The notes under the pieces are model-generated. The model was given only the letters and a program-made list of their open reading frames with translations, searched no databases and was not told where the DNA came from. A program made the translations under genes and the position numbers. Of a stretch of 64,000 bases of DNA, positions 10,954 through 20,404 are shown piece by piece. Each line of letters opens with the position of its first letter. The stretch's first letter is position 1. The stretch is from Yponomeuta sedellus. Lineage: Eukaryota > Arthropoda > Insecta > Lepidoptera > Yponomeutidae. The stretch covers positions 15,887,570 through 15,951,569 of the forward strand of contig OW203731.1 in the NCBI GenBank assembly GCA_934045075.1. The letters are read 5' to 3'.

Positions 10954-10987
10954 ATAGCGCGGATTGTCGTGCGACAATCCGCGCTAT
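10954..10987. repeat. Perfect 16-bp GC-rich hairpin
   Basis: ATAGCGCGGATTGTCG pairs perfectly with CGACAATCCGCGCTAT across a 2-nt loop. No T-run or gene lies beside it, so it is not a bacterial-type terminator. Confidence 0.7.
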
Positions 10988-12439
10988 GCGGATATCGTGA
11001 CGGTGCCGTCTTGCAAAAATTCATCAAAGCAACATAGTTTAAAGAGTCATTTCATCTAACACAATGCTCGTTCAGTGCTACGTTTTAGTGAATAAGTTAT
11101 TTACTCTATTGTTTCAATGTTATAAAGCAATTACTTGATTTCTCTATTGTTATTTATTTTTTCTTTTTGAGTGAAACATCCTTTGAATTAATGAACTGTG
11201 AGAAAAATAAACCAATAATGAAATGACAAAAGGTGAAATGAAGCACCGGTGTAGTATAATTTGTCGTAATGAAGTGTAGTTCTATTCATTTTTAGGCTAA
11301 GCGCGCACGGGTTACTTTTGTCACTGTGACTGTTTCGACACTCCGTAGATATGTATGGAGATGCGCGAAATGTCACGAAATTTCATCGAAATTTTCAAAT
11401 GTACGTAAATGTATGTGGTAGTCCATTGGGTAGAATAATGGAATCGGAAGCGAGAAACTGATCGATCCTTAGAGGTTTTATTTCATTTCTAATGGCATAC
11501 AAAAGTCATAAAGAATAATAGTTAGCAGAAAATGTGAAGTACCTACCTTGTTCTAGTAAACAAAGTCATTACTTATGACTCATAAAATTTTGTTTGGTCA
11601 CAAAAAGCAGAACGTTTCTTATTGAAAATAGGACAAATGAATACGGCGTTATTTGAATTATATTTAGAATAATTGCTTAAAATAATCCAAAAACTGTGAA
11701 TAAAATACTATGTGGTGGAGATATTACAAGCAACCAAAGTCGCTCTAAGAGAATTGTAAACTTACTTTTATTACAAAAAAAAATATTTTGTGTTACTTCA
11801 ATATCATTTTATATTACGCTTAAAATTTATAAATGTATCGCACAGCTCACTTTTAATCACACTTTTAATTACGCCGCTGCATGTAGATTTTAAAATATAC
11901 CCTGGATTTTATCAAAAACCTTTGCAGAGAATCCTGTGGCTTGTAGCATGGAAGAGAAATTCTTCATTACAATATCGGATAAGCGTGGTTGGCTCAATTT
12001 AAAATTCAAACAGTTACAGGTCTACCATGCTTCATAGTTCCATCACAAGGAGTTTAGAAAGAACACGAATGTACTTACAAGGCAGTAAGAGTAAACGAAC
12101 TAATAGAAGGAGAGCTAAAATATCAATTCCTAATGGCATAAAGCTTAGTTTTCCTCGGAACCACCCACTTCGATCCCGGTGGACCTGTACCAAAGTAGGT
12201 GGGTCTACAGTAGAGTGCATTTCCTAGGAATATCAGATATTCAGCTCGTAAACAATTTATGCATTTTCCCAGTCACCTTTTAAAATTCCTGAGCATACTC
12301 CTCGCCAAGATTCCTCGCTTCCACGGGCTCGAGGAAAATTGCCCTGGGCGATTCACGTTTGTCTTCTAAAGCGTGAATGAATTTTTAAAAGTTCCTCCTC
12401 GTGTATTCAGTAACTTGAACAGTTTTCTTTAATAGGGTA
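10988..12439. other. No gene recognised
   Basis: AT-rich DNA with scattered short open frames and none with a family signature. Confidence 0.35.
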
Positions 12440-12710
12440 GGCATACGAAAGCGGTGGTAGCGAAGCGGTGTAACACGCCGGCTTCTCAATCGGGAGGTCG
12501 GGGGTTCGAACCCCGGCGTATACCAATGACCTTGTTTTCTAAGTTATGTACATTTGTGAAATTATAATAGCAATACCACTCGCTGACTGTGAAGGAAAAC
12601 ATCGTAAGGAAACCCTAGTATCTGAGGTGTTAACGTACCTTAGCGCTTGCTTCGTACAATGGCGCAACTATGAGGCTACGTGCGGAAATCTCAAGTCTAA
12701 CTAACTAGGG
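12440..12710 (+). mobile_element. tRNA-derived SINE with intact tRNA-like head
   Basis: 12440-12524 folds as a tRNA: GGCATACG pairs with CGTATACC, the A box is 'ggtggtagcgaagcgg' and the B box 'gggttcgaacccc'. The body has 'tgaaggaaaacatcgtaagg' and 'aaaccctagtatctgaggtg', the standard lepidopteran SINE core. The pol III promoter boxes look intact. Confidence 0.8.
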
Positions 12711-12852
12711 TAGGCAAACTTATCCCGGCCCAGAGGGATAATTTGTACTAAATTACATTTGAAGAGAGTGGCGCCATCTGTTATACTTAAGTAAATAAGT
12801 AGCATCGCCAGATGTCGACATAACCTAAAAAAATGTAAATATCATTTATGTA

Positions 12853-13188
12853 TTATTTTAGCCTCTAAATAGGTTTTTTAAATTTGTCCTTAGCACGGGT
12901 TAGTGCATTAAAAACAAAAATAGTATAATCATGTGGGTACAGTGATATCGTTCCGATGTAAAACCTAACTGCAAAGTAGGTAGTCGGGGCTGTAAGTGAT
13001 GCAATTTGCTTAAGCCAGATGTCGCTGCCTGTACGTAATACAGAGAATAGTGTAAAGAGGTTCGAAATTTCACTGATGCCGTGAGTCGCCCATTGGCTCA
13101 ATTGGTAGAGCGCTGGCATGGATAGCCAGAGGTTGCGGGTTCGAATCCCGGCATGGGTGAAATTTTTAGCCTCTAAATAGGTTTTTAA
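12853..13188 (+). mobile_element. tRNA-like 309-bp repeat, permuted copy A
   Basis: A 336-bp insertion flanked by the 12-bp repeat ATCATTTATGTA (12841-12852 and 13189-13200). It starts and ends in the same sequence, 'tttagcctctaaatagg', so it holds a little more than one unit of about 309 bp. Internal order: CCTTAGCACGGGTTAGTGC, 'aatcatgtgggtacag', 'gttcgaaatttcactgatg', a tRNA-like domain at 13087-13159, then 'tagcctctaaatagg'. The tRNA-like domain pairs well in acceptor (CGCCCAT/ATGGGTG), D and anticodon stems and has the B box GGGTTCGAATCCC, but its anticodon loop (ATGGATA) is not that of a normal tRNA. Copies C (37605) and D (42427) begin and end at different points of the same unit. Confidence 0.85.
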
Positions 13189-14563
13189 ATCATTTATGTA
13201 ATTAATTAAATCTAAATAAATATTATTAAAGCAATAAAAGCAACATAAATGTTTTCTAAGATAACTGGTTTTACCTGCAATACCTTTCTGGGAAAATATA
13301 TAAATTATTGTTTTCTTCATATTTTCGTGATAGTGGCAAAAATACGTAGATATTGGAAATTTATGGACAGATAGTAATATAATAGTAATAAATTATTTTT
13401 ATTCCAGCCTGAGTCATATTAATCCACACGACAAATAAATTAAATAAAGTGCAGAGTTGAATTGAATTAATGAAATAAGTTTTAAAGGGCTTACTTATAC
13501 CGGCTTTATTTTGTGCCTTATTGTTATCGAGCAACGCCAGTTTGATGTTAGTATGTACTTTAGGTAAGAGTAGTATTATGTAGTTAGGTATTATGTGTGT
13601 TAGGGTAAATAGGTTTTTTATTTTTGCCTTGGATTTTACAAAAGTTAATTTGCTTTAAAAGATTTATGACCTTGTTTTGCTCGATTTCTTTTGTTTGCAT
13701 TTAGACGAACATTCGGTGCGAGGCCCATTGTCTAGTTTTGGGCTTTTACAACTCTCTGCCATAAACGCGTGGCGGCGCGCAGTAAAGGCAATAAACGCAT
13801 ACACTGACGTGGTGACTCACGCACACAGATGTGAGCGGCCACCAGCGACGCGTGCGCCTAGAGTCATCTAGGTACTTTGTCAAGTTTTTGAAAGCCTAAC
13901 CTCGACGAAGCCTACTCTAATCTAGGTCCTGCAGTAGGTTAATAGATGCATACATAGATAAAGCATATCCAAGACCTAGTTTGCAAAACATTGTGTCTAC
14001 AATTCACAAGCGTTAGTACCATGCAAGCCTTAAAATCTAGATATATATAGGTTTAGATAGAAGCAATAATAAAAATAGGGTGCGCTAATAAATAAAGAGT
14101 TAAATAAATACATGCATAAATGAAAGCCTTAAATCTAAAAGCACTTAATGCATAAAACTTAAGCCTAGAAAGCCGATCAAACTTACAACTAGGAAAAATT
14201 CATTGTATTTTATTCTTAATCCTAAGATAATTTGTAAGCAAAGCAGCCTTAAAGTACCCAGGGCCCATATAGATAAGTAAATATAATATTTATATGAGGG
14301 AATAAATAAAACAAGTATGCATAAGTCATCCCACGCCGTCGACGTGTACCTGGGATTCCTTATGCAGCATTTATTGACGTCCAACCAATAAAAGAAACTC
14401 GAAGTACCATAGCTCTGAAAAGAGCTGTTTGTCTCGCAGACCGGCCGGTGCTCCCATAGTTTAAAGACTTGGGACAAGTCTGACCCAGCGATAACAAGTA
14501 TTGAAAACGGCCGCATGGACGCGTCTGCTTCCAATGCCGGTCGATCGCTGAGTGGCGCGCGCG

Positions 14564-14565
<2 letters not shown>

Positions 14566-14639
<74 letters not shown>

Positions 14640-17020
14640 CTATAAAGGGCACCCTCCGGAGGACACGGGGGAGGGAGGTGGTGAATGCTCATGCATAACA
14701 GCACGGACCCGGCCGTGCTGCCAATGTGGGACTCACAAGAAGTGCGCCTACCCACTAAACACCACCTTGGGGCTAGTTTTGGTCCTAAGGACCCCTAAAC
14801 CGACATCGGAGCGACCCCCTCGAGGCCGAGGACGGGTGCGCAGCGGAGCTCCCTAAATGAAGCGTCCGCTTAGAAGGTTAGCTACGGCTGCTAGAAGAGA
14901 ATAGTGTCACCACAAGCGGGGACACTAGCTGGCGGGGGCTGTGTCTGCCTGGGACCGAGCCTCTAGTAGGTGGTCCAGTTCAGAACAGAGTTAATCGTGA
15001 GGGAGAATACAAATAAAGAGAGGGACCGGGGAGTACGAATTAGTTTAATTAAACGAGACTAGAGAGCATATCGCTATGCTCGGCAAGAGCGATAAGACGC
15101 TCAGCGGGGGAGGTGGCGGCGCGCAGCTTGCCCGCCAGTTTAGAGATCTCCGCCAGATCAATATTATTGATGGCAGCACTGATCAGCCTAAGGTCGTCAG
15201 CTGTCTGAGACCTATCTGAGGGGGGATTTGCCTGAGTGGCCGCTACGGGCTCGGCTGTAGCGGGGGGACTAGGTCGGGGGCCCCATGCGGGGGTCGGTGG
15301 GGGGCTACGTTTGGCACTGGGGCGGCCTAGGGGTGGGAATGCAGGGGTATTCAGTGCCGGAACTGATTTCCTCTGAGCGAAGGGGGCCTTGGGAGCCTTA
15401 GCGGCGGAGGGGCGGGGGGCTCGCGGGCACCCCCGGTAATTGGCCGTATGGCCGGACTGATTGCACAGTACGCAAGCCGGAGGAACTTCCGAGTCGCGAG
15501 TGCGCAAGCACTCCGCAGTGGCGTGAGGCTCTAGGCACTTCACGCATCTGGGAGGAGCGGAGCAGTTTGCCGCCGCGTGGCCATAAAGCTGGCAGCGGTG
15601 GCATTGGCCGGGGTGGCCCCGCCTATGGGGCTTCTCGACTTTAATATTCGAGAGGCCACAAACTGTGGGAACTCCCGAGAAGATGGAGCGGGCTTGGGGG
15701 GAATTGGTGAGTACCACCAAGGCCAGGGGGAAGGACTTCCCGCGGCTACTGTGCATGGGATACACAGCCTCGACGGGATGACCCTGGGAGATAAGGTCAT
15801 CCCTGATGGCGTCCTTGGATAGTTCCGTCGGAACGCCACGAAGGACAGCCCGCACCTTGCGCTCCTCGGGAAGCGCATAGGTGTGGTAGGGGATTTTATT
15901 GAGGGTAAGGAGCTTAGTTAGACTCCTGAAGTTGTCGGTGGTGGCGGTCTCAATGACGATGCTATCGCCAACATTCCGGGCCTTGGTAGTATGGACATTA
16001 TTGTCCTTACAGAGTTTGGACAGATTGGTCCATGCGGACTTGTCCCGTAGGTACACGGGAGGTGGGGACTTTGCCTTCGAAGGCTGGGGGGAAGACCGTG
16101 CGAACGGTCCTGTTGGTACGGGGACGTCGATATCCATGAGGGGGGGTATCGTAGCGGGGGAGGGGGGCGTGGAAGCCGCGGGGGAGGGGGGGCGCGGGAA
16201 CCGCGGGGGAGGAGGGGGCGGCAGAGAAAGCCGCAAGGGAAGGGGGCGCGGAAGTCGCGGGAGAGGAAGGGGCGGAGGCCGCGGGGGAGGCTGAAGTCTC
16301 AGAGGACGGGCAGGGAGTCCTTTTAGAAGTGGCAAGCTTACGCTGCCTCTTCTTTCGGCGAGAGACCGAAGTAAAAGCATCGGTGAGGGTGCTAGTTTCG
16401 GAGTAGGGAGAGCTCCCTGAGAGGTCGGACCGCGATTTAGAACGCTTCCGTGCGTGGGAGTCCGAGACAGACTCGGTATCCATAAGGGAAGGGGCGTGGG
16501 TCTCGGGAGAGACCGGGATAATGACGGGGGCAGGGGGAGACTCAGGAGAGTCCGGGATCGCAACAGGGGCGGGGGACTCAGGGGAGTCCTTCGAGAAGTT
16601 TTCGAGAAACAATTTATAGTCGTCCCAAAGGCCACGACTTGTCATGAAATCGACGTACACCGAGAGGCTATGTTGGGGTTCCATAGTGGCAAACGGGGCT
16701 GCCGGTTCCCCTGCCAGTGGCAGGGGAGTGGGAGATAACGGAAGTTTAGACGTAATGCCTAGCAATTACGTGACAAGAAAATAGAAAAACAATAGAAGCA
16801 AAGCGGGGAGTAATACCTAGTATAAACCTAGGCACTTACTTGACCAGTCCGGCAGGACGGAGCACTCGAACTCTGAAAAAGATAGAAGGGTGTATTAGTA
16901 TACAGTACGCAAAACTCGCCGGCAATGCACGGGCGCACTGTGCACGCGAGCGAGTGGCCGACAGCGGAGAGGGACGCGCGATGCGACCGCTCTCGACGCT
17001 GGTAAACGAACTGTGTTGTT
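14566..17020 (-). mobile_element. ORF1-only Jockey-type LINE, antisense, with 70-nt poly-A tail
   Basis: Flanked by the 11-bp duplication GCGCGCGCGGG (14555-14565 and 17021-17031); the 3' LTR has this site once and empty. The 70-nt T run at 14566-14635 is the poly-A tail on the other strand. The 5' end (near 17014) matches the start of the two sense copies, with a few untemplated bases between it and the target repeat, normal for target-primed reverse transcription. There is no endonuclease/RT ORF: the RNA unit is 5' UTR, ORF1, a 3' UTR of about 420 nt, poly-A. It differs from the sense copies at scattered positions, so it came from another source copy. Confidence 0.93.
15049..16684 (-). pseudogene. 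LINE ORF1 (Gag-like) with +1 frameshift
   Basis: The same protein as the sense copies starts at the ATG at 16684 (MEPQHSLSVYVDF) and ends at 15049 with ...HSDMLSSLV. One extra G in the 7-G run at 16186-16192 (six in the sense copies) shifts the frame about 165 codons in, in the Ala/Pro-rich linker, so translation from the ATG would lose the pre-C2HC and zinc-knuckle regions. Downstream of the shift the frame is open to the normal stop. The three CCHC knuckles are present (CHRCQLYGHAAANC, CVKCLEPHATAEC, CVLCNQSGHTANYRGC). A homopolymer slip is the simplest cause; sequencing error is possible. Confidence 0.85.
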
Positions 17021-17768
17021 GCGCGCGCGGGCTGGCGCTTCGACTTTTATGCAAATCCCTTGAGTAAGTCTTCTACGTTTAAAATTTGCACGTAAATTAA
17101 AATTTAAGAACGTAGTTTGATTAAGCGTGTTTTGTTTAGTATATTAGTAAAATTTGATGATGATCGGCCTACGTTTACTAGGAGAAAATCGATGTTAAAG
17201 TTTGTATGGAGAAACTTTAGAGGCTTATTTCAGCACTTTAATTTGGAAAATTTTACAAAAATGTACGTTGTTTACGTAAAGAATGTTAATATCTAGTGAA
17301 TAAGCTAAAAATATCTGAAAATTGTTACATTTTTCTACCAATTAAAGCTGTTCAAAGTTTGCAATGTTTAAAGCCTAATATCTTCAAAGTTATAATTGGA
17401 AAATGCAAATAAATGGTTTTATACTGAAGAGTTCATGAAAACAAACAAATGTAAATAGGTATAATGTTAATTTTTTATGTATTTCATGGAAAAAAAAAGT
17501 AGTGTTGAAAGTTCGTAGTACATTTTGCTCAATAACTCCCAAACTGTTAAAGTTAGCGTAATGAAACTTACACCATTGGAATTGTGAACAAATTTTCTTT
17601 CGAATTGCATACTTTTAATCAAAGAAATCTAAATGATGTAAATTCAAACTTTGTATTGAATAGTTAGAACGGTTGCGGCAGCGCTATCTCGCTCTCGCGT
17701 TTTTGTGAGCCACACCTATTATGTTTATCTCGTTACAACAACACCAAGCTACGATTGTATTTTTCTGC

Positions 17769-17798
17769 ATAAATTGAGCGCATTTTTTATTGTCAGTC
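17769..17798 (+). promoter_or_regulatory. Likely LTR core promoter (TATA-like plus initiator)
   Basis: ATAAAT (17769-17774) lies about 26 bp upstream of TCAGTC (17793-17798), which fits the arthropod initiator TCAKTY and TATA-initiator spacing. The LINE inserted within this initiator: its 11-bp target duplication ATTGTCAGTCA (17789-17799) copies it to the other side at 20199-20209. The identical arrangement in the 3' LTR is at 27784-27813. This is a motif reading, not a mapped start. Confidence 0.5.
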
Positions 17799-17799
17799 A

Positions 17800-20198
17800 C
17801 AGTTCGTTTACCAGCGTCGAGAGCGGTCGCATCGCGCGTCCCTCTCCGCTGTCGGCCACTCGCTCGCGTGCACAGTGCGCCCGTGCATTGCCGGCGAGTT
17901 TTGCGTACTGTATTCTAATACACTCTTCTATCTTTTTCAGAGTGCGAGTGCTCCGTCCTGCCGGATTCGTCAAGTAAGTGCCTAGGTTTATACTAGGTAT
18001 TACTCCCCGCTTTGCTTCTATCGTTTTTCTATTTTCTTGTCACGTAATTGCTAGGCATTACGTCTAAACTTTCTTTTTCTCCCGCTCCCCTGCCACTGGC
18101 AGGGGAACCGGCAGCCCCGTCTGCCACTATGGAACCCCAACATAGCCTCTCGGTGTACGTCGATTTCATGACAAGTCGTGGCCTTTGGGACGACTATAAA
18201 TTGTTTCTCGAAAACTTCTCGAAGGACTCCCCTGAGTCCCCCGCCCCTGTTGCGATCCCGGACTCTCCTGAGTCTCCCCCTGCCCCCGTCATTATTCCGG
18301 TCTCTCCCGAGACCCAAGCCCCTTCCCATATGGATACCGAGTCTGTCTCGGACTCCCACGCACGGAAGCGTTCTAAATCGCGGTCCGACCTCTCAGGGAG
18401 CTCTCCCTACTCCGAGACTAGCACCCTCACCGATGCTTTTACTTCGGTCTCTCGCCGCAAGAAGAGGCAGCGTAAGCTTGCCACTTCTAAAAGGACTCCC
18501 TGCCCGTCCTCTGAGATTTCAGCCTCCCCCGCGGCCTCCGCCCCTTCCTCTCCCGCGGCTTCCGCGCCCCCTTCCCTTGCGGCTTTCTCTGCCGCCCCCT
18601 CCTCCCCCGCGGCTCCCGCGCCCCCCTCCCCCACGGCTTCCACGCCCCCCTCCCCCGCTACGATACCCCCCCTCATGGATATCGACGTCCCCGTACCGAC
18701 AGGATCGTTCGCACGGTCTTCCCCCCAGCCTCCGAAGGCAAAGTCCCCACCTCCCGTGTACCTACGGGACAAGTCCGCATGGACCAATCTTTCCAAACTT
18801 TGTAAGGACAATAATGTCCATACTACCAAGGCCCGGAATGTTGGCGATAGCATCGTCATCGAGACCGCCACCACCGACAACTTCAGGAGTCTTACTAAGC
18901 TCCTTACCCTCAATAAAATCCCCTACCACACCTATGCGCTTCCCGAGGAGCGCAAGGTGCGGGCTGTCCTTCGTGGCGTTCCGACGGAACTATCCAAGGA
19001 CGCCATCAGGGATGACCTTATCTCCCAAGGTCATCCCGTCGAGGCTGTGTATCCCATGCACAGCAGCCGCGGGAAGTCCTTCCCCCTGGCCTTGGTGGTA
19101 CTCACCAATTCCCCCCAAGCCCGCTCCATCTTCTCGGGAGTTCCCACAGTTTGTGGCCTCTCGAATATTAAAGTCGAGAAGCCCCATAGGCGGGGCCACC
19201 CCGGCCAATGCCACCGCTGCCAGCTTTATGGCCACGCGGCGGCAAACTGCTCCGCTCCTCCCAGATGCGTGAAGTGCCTAGAGCCTCACGCCACTGTGGA
19301 GTGCTTGCGCACTCGCGACTCGGAAGTTCCTCCGGCTTGCGTACTGTGCAATCAGTCCGGCCATACGGCCAATTACCGGGGGTGCCCGCGTGCCCCCCGC
19401 CCCTCCGCCGCTAAGGCTCCCAAGGCCCCCTTCGCTCAGAGGAAATCAGTTCCCGCACTGAATACCCCTGCATTCCCACCCCTAGGCCGCCCCAGTGCCA
19501 AACCTAGCCCCCCACCGACCCCCGCATGGGGCCCCCGACCTAGTCCCCCCGCTACAGCCGAGCCCGTAGCGGCCACTCAGGCAAATCCCCCCTCAGATAG
19601 GTCTCAGACAGCTGACGACCTTAGGCTGATCAGTGCTGCCATCAATAATATTGATCTGGCGGAGATCTCTAAACTGGCGGGCAAGCTGCGCGCCGCCACC
19701 TCCCCCGCTGAGCGTCTTATCGCTCTTGCCGAGCATAGCGATATGCTCTCTAGTCTCGTTTAATTTTAATTAAACTATTTCGTACTCCCCGGTCCCTCTC
19801 TTTATTGTATTCTCCCTCACGATGAACTCTGTTCTGAACTGGACCACCTACTAGAGGCTCGGTCCCAGGCAGACACAGCCCCCGCCAGCTAGTCTCCCCG
19901 CTTGTGGTGACACTATTCTCTCCTAGCAGCTGTAGCTAACCTTCTAAGCGGACGCTTCATTTAGGGAGCTCCGCTGCGCACCCGTCCTCGGCCTCGAGGG
20001 GGTCGCTCCGATGTCGGTTTAGGGGTCCTTAGGACCAAAACTAGCCCCAAGGTGGTGTTTAGTGGGTAGGCGCACTTCTTGTGAGTCCCACATTGGCAGC
20101 ACGGCCGGGTCCGTGCTGTTATGCATGAGCATTCACCACCTCCCTCCCCCGTGTCCTCCGGAGGGTGCCCTTTATAGGGTTAAAAAAAAAAAAAAAAA
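17800..20198 (+). mobile_element. ORF1-only LINE, sense, in the 5' LTR
   Basis: A 2.4-kb insertion between 11-bp duplications ATTGTCAGTCA (17789-17799 and 20199-20209), ending in an A run from 20182. It begins CAGTTCGTTTACCAGC. The 5' UTR is about 330 nt, then ORF1, then a 3' UTR of about 420 nt ending 'ctttatagggtt' before the A run. It has no ORF2, so mobilisation must have used another element's endonuclease and RT. The same insertion, with the same duplication, is in the 3' LTR. Confidence 0.93.
18129..19763 (+). CDS. LINE ORF1 protein, Gag-like, 544 aa, intact (5' LTR copy)
   Basis: A nucleic-acid-binding protein of the kind encoded by ORF1 of Jockey-group LINEs; such proteins coat element RNA and carry it to the nucleus. 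I start at the ATG at 18129 (MEPQHSLSVYVDF), because the frame upstream contains only a non-ATG start in the leader. In order: a short N-terminal segment; an acidic Ser/Pro-rich stretch to about residue 85; a basic patch (SRRKKRQRKLATSKR) near 120; an Ala/Pro linker to about 180; a folded region at about 210-340 resembling the pre-C2HC domain (IVIETATTDNFRSL, VRAVLRGVP); three zinc knuckles at about 360-420 (CX2CX4HX4C, CX2CX3HX4C, CX2CX4HX6C); a Pro-rich segment; and a helical C-terminus. It is uninterrupted. The reading on family is strong; activity is inferred. Confidence 0.88.
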   Translation: MEPQHSLSVYVDFMTSRGLWDDYKLFLENFSKDSPESPAPVAIPDSPESPPAPVIIPVSPETQAPSHMDTESVSDSHARKRSKSRSDLSGSSPYSETSTLTDAFTSVSRRKKRQRKLATSKRTPCPSSEISASPAASAPSSPAASAPPSLAAFSAAPSSPAAPAPPSPTASTPPSPATIPPLMDIDVPVPTGSFARSSPQPPKAKSPPPVYLRDKSAWTNLSKLCKDNNVHTTKARNVGDSIVIETATTDNFRSLTKLLTLNKIPYHTYALPEERKVRAVLRGVPTELSKDAIRDDLISQGHPVEAVYPMHSSRGKSFPLALVVLTNSPQARSIFSGVPTVCGLSNIKVEKPHRRGHPGQCHRCQLYGHAAANCSAPPRCVKCLEPHATVECLRTRDSEVPPACVLCNQSGHTANYRGCPRAPRPSAAKAPKAPFAQRKSVPALNTPAFPPLGRPSAKPSPPPTPAWGPRPSPPATAEPVAATQANPPSDRSQTADDLRLISAAINNIDLAEISKLAGKLRAATSPAERLIALAEHSDMLSSLV

Positions 20199-20343
20199 AT
20201 TGTCAGTCAGTCGTTCTACCGCCGCGCTCTTCAACACTCTTGTATACCGTATACCGTGTGCCAATATACGTCTGAAATCGACATCATCGTGTTTTTCACT
20301 GGACCTGCTATGCCACCCTGCACCTGAAATCCCCTACAGAGTT

Positions 20344-20361
20344 TGGTCCTTCGAGCCGGAT
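20344..20361 (+). promoter_or_regulatory. Primer-binding site, tRNA-Tyr
   Basis: TGGTCCTTCGAGCCGGAT starts 5 nt after the LTR end. It is the complement of a tRNA 3' end reading ATCCGGCTCGAAGGA-CCA, which is that of eukaryotic tRNA-Tyr (its 5' end is CCTTCGA). It would prime minus-strand DNA synthesis. Confidence 0.88.
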
Positions 20362-20404
20362 CTTCAGGGCAGGCCTCCAGTCACGTCGACCAGACCACCG
20401 TGCT

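Larger units (their letters stand above)
13522..20338 (+). repeat. 5' LTR, carrying two LINE insertions
   Basis: True LTR sequence is 13522-14565, 17032-17799 and 20210-20338 (about 1.94 kb). The remainder is an antisense LINE (14566-17020) and a sense LINE (17800-20198). The 3' LTR shares the sense insertion but not the antisense one, so the antisense LINE is younger than integration of the whole element. Confidence 0.93.

Noticed and set aside
10954..10987. Rho-independent terminator
   Set aside because: The hairpin is good but there is no T run and no bacterial context.
13087..13159. tRNA gene (also 39598-39670 and 42700-42772)
   Set aside because: Each lies at the same place inside a dispersed repeat, has an abnormal anticodon loop, and is one of several copies. 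They are SINE-like tRNA relics, though a tRNA scanner may call them.
12865..13320. 151-aa minus-strand ORF
   Set aside because: It reads straight through copy A of the tRNA-like repeat; its 'AGIRTRNL' piece is an antisense T-arm translation.
13677..13871. 64-aa ORF conserved at 26158-26352
   Set aside because: It is identical in both LTRs because LTRs are copied together; that is not evidence of selection. No domain.
14360..14755. ORF with a long poly-lysine run
   Set aside because: It is the antisense reading of the LINE poly-A tail.
18178..19272. 364-aa Pro/Arg-rich ORF overlapping LINE ORF1 (same at 28193)
   Set aside because: It is an alternate-frame shadow of the GC-rich ORF1. It has no domain, and its composition follows from the overlapped frame.
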